Of a DNA stretch of 52,169 nucleotides, positions 15,997 to 26,000 are shown one piece after another. Origin of the DNA: JAJZEO01 sp964350315 (GTDB lineage: Bacteria > Chlamydiota > Chlamydiia > Chlamydiales > 2-12-FULL-49-11). The translations under genes and the position numbers were made by a program. The stretch's first letter is position 1. Each line of letters opens with the position of its first letter. Location: NCBI GenBank assembly GCA_964350315.1, contig CAYGJD010000012.1, positions 1 to 52,169 of the forward strand, in the 5' to 3' direction. The notes beneath the pieces are model-generated. The model saw nothing but the letters and a program-made list of their open reading frames with translations. It did not search any database and was not told the DNA's origin.

Positions 15997-16242
15997 CTAA
16001 ATGGTGTTCAGAGCAATTAGATGGATGGTTAAAACTCTTTTTGTGTTATGGTCTATTCTATGAATTTTTACTATTCCAGTTAGTTTCATTGGTGAGCTAG
16101 GTTGTTGTTCGATGAGACTTATTAATTCAGCATGAGATATTTGATTAAGCATCTGTGGTTTGAGGTTTGTTGTTATATTAAATTTAAAGAATGGTTGTCG
16201 AGATTCGCTTAGTAAAAAGACATCAATCGGAATATTTTCCAT
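15997..16242 (-). CDS. Small hypothetical protein C of a three-gene set
   Basis: 81 residues, unrecognised. It has beta strands at the N-terminus (IDVFLLSESRQPFFKFNIT), a helix (HAELISLIEQ) and two C-terminal strands (KLTGIVKIHRID, KRVLTIHLIAL). The final L-T-G hairpin resembles the matching part of the next two genes upstream, suggesting a shared fold. AAAGGA directly after the stop of the preceding ORF serves as ribosome-binding site (spacing about 10). No signal peptide or membrane segment. It is last in the leftward run that follows the giant gene and converges with the ispF-like gene. Confidence 0.6.
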   Translation of the reverse strand: MENIPIDVFLLSESRQPFFKFNITTNLKPQMLNQISHAELISLIEQQPSSPMKLTGIVKIHRIDHNTKRVLTIHLIALNTI

Positions 16243-16260
16243 GCGTAGAGGATCCTTTGG

Positions 16261-16584
16261 TTATTTATTTTCCTTGTTTGGAAAAATTGTGGTAATTTCC
16301 GCCTCAGTCATCTCTGTTTTTGGAAGGACAGTCATCTGAATTTTTGCTGTTTGCGTTGTCGGATCAAGAGGAAATACAATTTTTCCACTAAGGGTAAATC
16401 GATCTGTATTCCCTCTTCCTCCCAATGCATCTTTTAACAGATCAAGAATTCGATCATTTGGATACTCTTTTAACGTTGTTTGATATCTTGATGGATCTAT
16501 GTCAACCTCACAGGAGCCAACACTAATCGTATTTGTTTCAGAGATTGAAAAAAGGTTAATTGAGTATTCAAGTGCAACACGCAT
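16261..16584 (-). CDS. Small hypothetical protein B of a three-gene set
   Basis: 107 residues from the ATG at 16584 (AGGA seven bases upstream). Pattern: beta strands (ALEYSINLFSIS, GSCEVDID), a helix (DRILDLLKDAL) and a beta hairpin (FTLSGKIVFPLD, AKIQMTVLP), then a charged tail. Weak similarity to the neighbours at the L-[ST]-G hairpin and the LL-x(2)-AL helix suggests distant paralogy. The stop is followed 18 bases later by the next start, so the genes are co-transcribed. Function unknown; too short and soluble to be an enzyme of an obvious class. Confidence 0.6.
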   Translation of the reverse strand: MRVALEYSINLFSISETNTISVGSCEVDIDPSRYQTTLKEYPNDRILDLLKDALGGRGNTDRFTLSGKIVFPLDPTTQTAKIQMTVLPKTEMTEAEITTIFPNKENK

Positions 16585-16604
16585 CAATGAGTCCTTTTAG
16601 TGTA

Positions 16605-16925
16605 TTATAGATTAAATGCTCTTATTAATGCTTTTCTATTGTTTGATTCTACGTTGAAACATAGTTCTGTTCTATCTTCAACAGTTGAAGAAGTTCTACA
16701 AGTGACTTTAAAGCCAGTTAAAGGAGCGCTTGATGTTGGGTGAAGAGCATTTTGAACAAGAAGAAGAAGAGCAGAGTTTGCCAATTCTGTGGCCTTTTGG
16801 TCTGCATGACCTAAATCGATTGTAACGATTTTTTTGCCGTATGTTATTCCTGTAACACTTCTAAAAACAATGTTTGCAGAAAAAGTGTGTTCAATTTGAG
16901 CTGCTGCAGCTTGTGCGACTTCCAT
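16605..16925 (-). CDS. Small hypothetical protein A of a three-gene set
   Basis: 106 residues with AAGGAA six bases before the ATG. An Ala-rich N-terminal helix (EVAQAAAAQIEH) precedes beta strands (ANIVFRSV, GKKIVTIDLG), a hydrophobic helix (ANSALLLLVQNAL) and a beta hairpin (PLTGFKVTCRTS, TELCFNVES). The order matches proteins B and C downstream. It starts 171 bases after the giant gene ends, so it may have its own promoter; the AT-rich gap 16926-17095 has TTGTAA- and TATAAA-like words but no convincing pair. Unknown function. Confidence 0.6.
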   Translation of the reverse strand: MEVAQAAAAQIEHTFSANIVFRSVTGITYGKKIVTIDLGHADQKATELANSALLLLVQNALHPTSSAPLTGFKVTCRTSSTVEDRTELCFNVESNNRKALIRAFNL

Positions 16926-17095
16926 ATGTATTTCCTTGTGATGATATTGTTGAAAAATTATTTATAAATTCTTGCAAATAATAAAAATGAGAAGAGAAGC
17001 TTAAAATTACTCGAACTATTCATATTGCAAGCGGAAAAGCATATAAAATATTTAAGTTTTTTACAAGAAAAAATTGAACGTTCCAAACTTTTTTA

Positions 17096-20000
17096 TTAAA
17101 TAATACGAATAGCCTTATTTGAATATGTGGGATCCTTTTCGATAGGAAATTTTCCTGGAGTGCAACAAAAAATCCTTTTGCTTGTATAGACAATTAAGCC
17201 AACAAGGTTTTTCAGGTTGCCTGTTACAAATTGATGCATGGAATCAAAGAAATGGTAGCCGATAACTTTTGTACTCCAATAAGCAAGCTCAACAGGAATA
17301 AATATTAATGAGCTAAAGAAGGCATAAGCAAATGTTAAAATTAAATAGGCTATTTTTTGTGCTGGCGTGCCCAATTCTATTTGTTCTGTTTTAACTTGTC
17401 TAAGCTGATATGGTGTTAGTTTTTGGAATCTTTTTCGATCAACAATTCCATAAGTTGCCGCTGTTGAAAGGTGTTGAATCATTTCTGGATTTACATATGA
17501 GGCTTGGTTTGCCTTTAATCGACCAATTAGAGCAGGACTTTTCAAAGACATAATTTTTGTTTTAGGTAGATTTGCAATAAATGAATCGGGGAGTTCGTTG
17601 AATAGAGAGTCATCTGAAATAGCAGCTATTTGTTCATCTTTTAAGTCTGTAAATCCAGCTTTAATGAGTAAAGAGAGATCTTTTGGATTTGTAATTTTCT
17701 GCAATCTATCTTTTGCTTTAGGATCTTTAACCCATGAGACTAATTGCTTACTAGAGCAGTTTGTGACTTGTTCATCGGTTAGATAAGAGATAAGGCCTGA
17801 ACAAGGGGGGAGGTCTTTTGTCATTTTGGGGTTTAGGTATTTATACATAGTTTTTTCAAGAAGAGAAAAAATTTGGGGGTCTGTGATGTCTTTAAGTTGC
17901 TGTCTTGTCATATGATCTACAAACGTTTTAGTTACATCTCGTTTTTTAAGTCTTTGTATGTAGGGTGCAGGTAGGTTTTGCACAAACCGTCTTCCTTTTG
18001 GACATAACTCTAGAGCATCCTCAAAACTTAATAAGTGGATTTGTTCTGGGGTAATAAATTGTCTTAGTTCCTCTGGAAGTGCATCGAGGTGTTCAACTTG
18101 GTTGAGATAGCAAACAAAATATTTTTGTTCAATCGTCCAAGCAGAGACAACGTCTGGTGTGACATTTCCAAGTCCTGTAAAAACTTTAAATTGAAAATCT
18201 CTCTCTAGAAGTTTTTCAACTTCACGGATTTTTGAAAGTCTTAGGTGCTGCTCTGATAGAAGCGGGAAAAACTTGAGGTAAATTAGTTGTATGAATCGTT
18301 CCTTTATTTCAAGAAGTGACGAATCTTTTGAGAGCCAATTCATATGTTTTGAGAGGTGTTCAAGGGCATAGTCAAGATTTCCACTTAATAGATTCAACTC
18401 AAGCAAGAGTTGCGCTAAAGAAGTCTCTTCAGAATTAAATTGCTCTTGATTTCCTGCATGCATCTGTCCACACGGAAGAACAAGCCAAAAATTTTGATAT
18501 TTACTCGGATTAGCTTCAATTTCAAGTTTTAAGGCCATAGCTTGTCTTTGTGATACAATAACTCCTTTGTGGCTGCCCAATTCAGCATTTCTAATTACAA
18601 GAAGATACTTTGAGGGGGGCATCGATCGGCTGAATAGAGCTGTTTTCTCAGAATAAGGGGAAACATGTTCTTCAGTCATCGTAAGATTTGATGAAAAAAT
18701 TCTACCGTATTCTGCTTTGTACCCTGGATTCGGGAAATATTGATTGGAAAAGACTTCTGTCATAGGAATCGAAGTCTCAGGGTGTCTGAAATTTAAATTC
18801 TGCTCATTTAAAAATGCAGAAGCATTAAATTCTTCTGGTGGGCGGTCGTGTTCGGGAAATCTTGATTGCATTGACATTAGTTCATTTTCAATCTCTTGAT
18901 TTACTTCTATTTCAGACATTTGATCCTCATCAAAAACTTGTAAGATGGCTTCTATTTCAGTCTCATCATCTGTAGCAATTTCATCAAGTCGAGAAACGGC
19001 TTTTAAAACTCTTTGAGGAAATTGATCTCTTGTTTCAATTGCAAGGCTTATAATGGCCTGATGTTCAGAGCGAACTTCATCTAAGAGTGCATGAGGTAAA
19101 CCTTGGGCGTTAATTTTTTGCGCAAACTTTTTATAAATCACATCTTGTTCATGTTTCAAGAGTTCAATAATATCAAAAGGTTTTTCAAGACTACCGAAGG
19201 CCGCAAAAGGACGATCTTCACTATCAATAAATAGAAGATGCGAAATTGAAGCAACAAGTTGATTGATTGTGTTAAAGTTTCTTCTTGTGAACTCCATTTC
19301 AAGCAAACGCTTTCTAACCGCGACAATACAAGCATTTGAGAGCATTTTTCTAAACGATTTGAGTTTTTTTCGTGCAATTGTTTCTGCTTGTTTGATCAGC
19401 ATTTGTTTTACAAGAGAAAGATATTGGCCCTTCAAATTAAGAGCAGAAAATGGAGTTCCTTTTTGTATTGAAGGAAAGAGTGTTGTCTCAAATTCAGGGA
19501 TAAGAATACGTGATTTTTGACCATTGAGGAAGTTTCTTAAGCGCATGATTCCTTGTGAACCATCATCTAAAGAAATATTAATGCTCCAAAGGATCGCATA
19601 TGTTGCTAAAGGAAGTGCAGGTGCATCAATTCCAGTACAATGACGTTTATCCAGAAACAGGAAAAATTTTCCAGCAACAAGGCCATATTTTTTTAGTTCA
19701 TTTGGTGTTAAGTCAGAAATTAGATGGGGTTTTTCTTCCCCTCTTTTGAGAATTGCAGGAAAATCAGCTGTTGCAGAACCATTATGGCGCGTATAATAGA
19801 CAACTGAATCGATGCCTCGAGTTTCCAGAGACTGAAGGATTTCTCTTGCAACCGTATCATTATCGATATCATTTAGGTGAGAACCCAAGTCAAGAAGTCC
19901 AGTTGCATCTCGATTTTGATCGAGAATTTCTCCGATCATATCTCTTGTTGTTGTGCTTTTTAAAAATTTGATTGGCTCTTGTTTTGAAACAAGAGCATGC

Positions 20001-23000
20001 ACGACAGCTGGATTAACAGTCTTGTCAATGTGTTCTTGCTCTTCTCCTTGTAGAGAATGGTGAAGTAGGCAGGCAGTAGGTGTTCCACTCATTCCAATGA
20101 AATTTCTTACTAAAGAGACAGTATCCATGGCATTCGCGTTTAATCTTTGCGGATGATATTGCACATAACGATCGATAGTTCGATCTTCAACAGTGAAAAG
20201 AAGAGTAGTATTTGCCTCAATCATTTCTCTAATTAAGAGTTTATTTTCTTCATACTCACTAGGAGAAATCCCAAATAAATCGCGGCAAATTTTTACGCTA
20301 GGCGTTTCTTCGTAAGGGAGGTGGCGGTATTGTATATACCAGGCAGCTTCTTCCTCATATTGAGCAAACAGGTAAGCAATTTGCTCTTCTTTGACTCCAG
20401 AAATCATCGCTGTTAAATAATGAAAAATAAGGCTTTCGTAAGGATTTCCGAACTTATTTATAGAGGGCGTATCAAGACAAATATATGGAACAACTTCACC
20501 AGGTGCATTAGGATCGCGACTACGTCCAAAATTTTCATTTTCTGTTTTATTGTTTAGAACAAAGGGGAGAAGATTGCTAAGAATAAATTTACTAAGAGCA
20601 ATTAATTCTGCCGATTTTTTTTCTTCAGGATCTAAAGATGTGCTCAATTCTTTCAGTTTTATAAGAAAGTTATAATCATCACGTAAGTCAACTGGAACAT
20701 TGGGTCGATCTTGTGATAAAAGTAGTTGTGCTTCAAAGTTCATCTCATCTTTAATATAACGGATTAAGTTAACTTGATCTTCTGCTTCATTTAATCCTAA
20801 AATATCTAGTTGAGATAAGAGGTTTGCAATGACAGGTAAAACTTGTTCTCTATAAACCTGATGATCGAACATTTTTTGTTGTGTGTTTGTGTCGATGTGT
20901 AAGAGAGCTTTAATTTCATCCATGTTTAAAACCTTCATAATTTCATTTATGAGAGTTCTGTTTTTTCTATCGAGTTTTTTTGCTTCTCCATTTGGAAAGT
21001 TAAGCTCAAATGTAATATCAAGAATAGAATGAACCTCATCGCCAAGCGCAATCCCATGATTTTTAAAAAGAATTAAGATTTGCTTGAGCAGTTCAAGTTT
21101 TAAAAATAGCTCTTTGGGCACATCGTACTCATCTAAGGTTTGTAAGGTGCCAAGTAGATTTGTAAATTCCAAGCCAAGCGTTTGAATGGTATCAGGACAG
21201 ATAACTAAAACTTTAGGAGTAAGATATGATGGGCTCGTCTGGAGTTCTTGTAGTAAGGCAAGCGTTTCTTGGAGACGATCTAAAGTAAGATCGTTTCTGT
21301 GATTACTAAAAGTGACAAGTTCAACACCAAAAGCAGTTTTTAAAGAGTTTCTTAGAGTTTCACAAATGGTTGGATATTGGAATGCTGGAGTGATTAATAT
21401 TGGTATTGTATTTGAACCCGTCATTTTTGCTAGAATATATGTAGCAACTACAGTCGTCTTCCCTCCTCCCATATTCATGCCGATAGTTGCATTACGATCT
21501 TCCTGAAGGTTTCTTAGAATAAACTGTAATGTTTTTGCTTGATCTGGAGTCGTTCGTAGCATGATTTGCATAGTGTATTCAAAAATGAGTCTTTCGGGAT
21601 CAGCTGTAATATCATAGTTACTGTTCTGACTACTAATTTCTTTGAGTTGTGACAGGAGCTCAATGATGGTTGGATGTATTACTACGTTCTGTTTATTAAC
21701 AGCTTGATTTGTATGAGAAAGTCCAAGTCGTTTCATCTCACGTTCTAGTTCAGATGATTTATTGACTAATCTTTCAAGTTGGTCTAATTCGACACAATAT
21801 TTTAAGTATTGTCCTGTTAAATTGAAGATCGTTTGAATTTGATCTTGAGAAAGAAATTTATTTGCATTTTTGTAACCATTAGGTTCTTTTCCAAAAAAAA
21901 GAAGGACTAAATTATCAATTGTGAGGTCTGGTTTAATGCTGCCTAAACGAAGAAGTTCTTCTTCAATGCCAAGCTTTAAATCTAAAGGACAATAGTTTGC
22001 AAGATTCAGAAGCTCTTCTTTTAACCTCGATATTTCAATTTTACCAAAACTTGCGAGTTCTGAATGTTTGCTTTGAATAGATGCAAGATCATTCATCGAT
22101 AAAGAGGGAGTTCTTTTTTCTCTCCTTCCTTCTAGCATTCTTTCATAAGAAGCTAAAAAATCATCTGTAGTCGATCTAACGCAAGCTTGCATTTCACTAT
22201 CTTCAACCGTAACTACGCTTGAAAAACCCTTAAAGTGGTGTTCTTCATGTGGATATAAAGCAGCTAAAGTGCAAGAATCTGTGATAAATTCTTTGAGCTC
22301 CAAAAGAGCTTTTGTAGATGAGGGTGGTTGCGAATCCATCGCACACTCAATTGTAAGAGGGGTAGAAACAGAATTTACATAAGGAGATTGTGGGTGGAGT
22401 AAAGCTACTGGAGTTAGGTGAGAGTCAGCAGGAATTTCTGCACTAAATCGCCTAGGGAGTTCAAACGAAATAGTGGTCTCTGTCTCCCAGTAGAAACGGT
22501 GATTGTGCGAAAGATTATCCAACCAAGTTTTAAAACCTCTCTCTTCGTCTTCTTGGGGGGTGCTTTTCATAAAACTATAGGGTAGTCTTTCCGGCTGGTA
22601 CTCCCAAGGAAAATCGTAATTGGTGCTATTTAAGACCTTCAAGAGGAAGATTCCTATAGAGCGGACATCGCTAGATAAAATGCATGAAATGGTTAACATG
22701 GAGTCGACTTTTTCCCTATAGGCAGGATTTTGTTTTGCATGCATGCATGTCGCGTATAAAGTTCCCAGTTTGCTTTTCCATGAAAACAAAAGCATTTGAA
22801 AATGTTCAAATGTTAAATCTTCGGATTCAATTGGCGTAGGTGAATTTTGGTTTGGCCGAAAATAGGGGATTGCGTCTGACGTTGGGAAAGTGGTCGATAA
22901 AAGATCAGGGGTATCTTCAAATGCAAATGTTTGAGTTTGCTGCACTTTTTGAGCTTTTTCATATAGGAAATTTATTCTTCTAACACTTCTTTGGTGATCA

Positions 23001-26000
23001 GAGCTTCCTCGATCACTTTGTAAAAGGCTCAGAATGTAACGTTCTTGTTGTTCTGTAATACGGTATTCAAGAGGAATGTTTGGAAGCATTTCTGTATATC
23101 TAAAATATTGTTTTTCTAAAAGAGACTTATATTCATCGCGGATTTCTTTTAATTCTTTAGGGTTTTTTTCAAGAAGAAATAGAGCTTTTAGTCCCAGTGC
23201 AATCCCTTCTGGGGGTTTGGAATTTGCGCATGCAAACAATGCAAGTTTTCTTAAAGTTTTTCTGCATGTCGAATTAGTTAAATCAAGAGAAGTTATATGG
23301 CTTATGTAGTAAAGAGCTTGAGAAAAATTGGACATGGCAATTGAAATTAGGCAACATACGGCAAATTGATCTCTGGTTGCAGGCTTGAAGCTTCCATTTT
23401 CTGTTGGAATAATATAGTGGTCAGTTGTTCCAATTTCAATAGGCTCATCCTCTGAAGAAACTCTTAGAAGGTCTAGCCTGAGGTCTTTTGTTTTTTTGTC
23501 TCTTACAAAAGGCACATCAGGAATAATAATGGCTTGTTGTCCGGTTTCGCTTTCTAATTCGATGTAGTCATAATAAGGACTAATATTTCCTATGGTTATT
23601 TTTGTGCTCAAAAAAAATGTTTTGTCTTGAGTTAGATGCCAGCGGGTTCCCTTTTGAAAGAAAGAGAGATTTTTGAATCGAGGGAGTCGAAGAACGCTGA
23701 TCCCATTTTCGTTTATTTCCATGTGAACGAATGTGGGGTCTTCAATGCTACCAATAGTTGAGCCTGGATCTAGTCGTTTGACTTGGTGGCCAAAAGTGTT
23801 CTCTAAACCATCTCTTGTTTGAAGGTATTTTTTTTCTCCAGTAGTCTTATCAGTAAATTGAATAAAGGAATCGTCTACTGACCAGGCGTGACAGGTGATG
23901 ATAGTTGAGAGGGGAATAATGGGGGATTCAATCTGTGATTCATTGATTGTAATGCTATAAATTTTATGGAGTTTATCTTGTGGAATGTAAGTACACCATC
24001 TATCGTCGATCAATTTTTCTAGTATTAAGACATCCTTTTTACTGCCTCTTGAAACACGGTAAGTGTTGTTAGTAGCATCAGTAATTAATAGTGATTCAAC
24101 ATCTTGTTTGACAGAGAAAATCTTGTCTTTGAATACTACAGGATAAAAAGATTGAGCTAGTAGACTTTTGAGTGATATAGAGGTGTAAATTTTTCCGTCA
24201 AAGCTTCGGATCTCGCCATTTGAAAGGCAAATTTGTGCTTGCTGCGTAGCAGTTTTACCTTTAGTAAATGTTAGGGTTAGATTCTTTCTTTCGCAATGGA
24301 CTTGTCTTGTCCCAAATAGAGCAAAGGAAATTTCAGGTTGTCTCCCCTGCGATTCTACCTGAGTAATCAAAGGGAAAAGATGAGGAAGAACTTCGTGATG
24401 AACGAATTCATATAAAAAACTTAATTCACGATGAGTTTCTAGCCTTAGCGCATGAATATGAATCCTGCACCAAGATACAATCATATTTACAGGATTTGCC
24501 TCATTAATTTTAAGAAGGGTTGCTTCATAAAAAGCTGCATGTAGATGGACAAGCGATTGACTTTCAAGTGGCAATTTTTCTAGATGAATATGCTTAAAAA
24601 ATTCGTTGATGTGCTGTTTCAGCAACGTCTGAAACTCTTTTGGACAAGCATATCTATATGAATAGGAAAGGATTTGAGAGGTAAATCGAATAGAAAAAAG
24701 AGCCATTTCAACATTACTTTCATTAATGTTATGCAAAATAGTTTTTCTGTGAAGCTCTAGAAATTTAATGCACTGATTCTGGAAAATAGGAGTTCGCAGT
24801 TCTTCTTGTAAAGGGAGGTTGCTCATTCTTATGGATCTTTCTCTATGTGAAAGAGGGGATTTAAAAAAATGGTGCTCAAATTTTGATCTAACTTCAGGCT
24901 CAGAAAATTGGGCGAAAAATCTAGTTCCATGATCAAGAAGATCTATTGGTCGAAGGAGGTCATTACCAAGAGTGTGCCTAAAAAATAAATTTGACAGCGT
25001 CTCAGAGGTTGGAGAAATTACATGCACCACGGAACGATCGGTTGGTTCTATTTCAACAAAGGTCTTAAAATCGGCCCTTCTAAAGCATCTTTGTAGCTTT
25101 TGATCTGCTAAAGTAAGTTCGTTAAGTTGTAGACGATGTAGATCTTGAGATAGGTTCCTAATCCTGATTTTGGCTTTTTTTTCATGAACAGTTAGGTCCA
25201 TGTGCGAATTTGATCTATGGGGCTCTTTTTTTTCTAAACAGTATAAGTGAAAGTTTGCTTTCTGCACGGCTCGGAAAATTGGAGAGATAAGCATCTTATC
25301 TTCAGAATAGGTGTCAAATTTTGTAAAAGCATCAAGAAAATCATAGTGGCGTGGATTTGCATTTCTAGGTCTTTCCCAAGTCGAACCAGAACTTCTATCG
25401 AGGCTTTCATAAAACTCGTTTTGGCTTTTTGTAATATTATCTGCATGTGGTTGATAGAGGCGATGAAAATATTGTAAAATAGGGGGGAAGTGACTGGGTT
25501 CAGAAGTTGGATAAGAAACTTCCCAATTTATTTCGTACGGATGATTGAGAAACTCATGTTCGTAACGGCTAATTTCATTCCATCTTTCTAAGTCATCGAT
25601 AGATAAAAACAATTGATGAGGATTTCTTTCATCGATTAAATCCTGCGTTCCAAAAAAATTACCTAGTTCGGGATCTACTTTTGAACATAAAAAATGAATG
25701 TAAATATAAAGAGAGTGAATGGTATTTCTTTCTTTTGCTGAAACTTGTGGGAATCCAGCCTTCTGAGAATATTGATTTAAAACGTCACTTAGAAAAGTTA
25801 TAAGTTCTTGTGCGCGCCCAGCGTGAGGTATAGACCAAAATCGTTTTCCATCTCCCGTATTTGGTAGAGGAATATTTAAGAAAAACATTTCTATTTGAGC
25901 CTTTAATAAGGGGTTGTTTCCATGACATTCATACAAAGTAGACATTATTTTTGCGACGTTCAGATCTGCTTGAGTTGTAAATTTCGAAGTATCCAATAGA

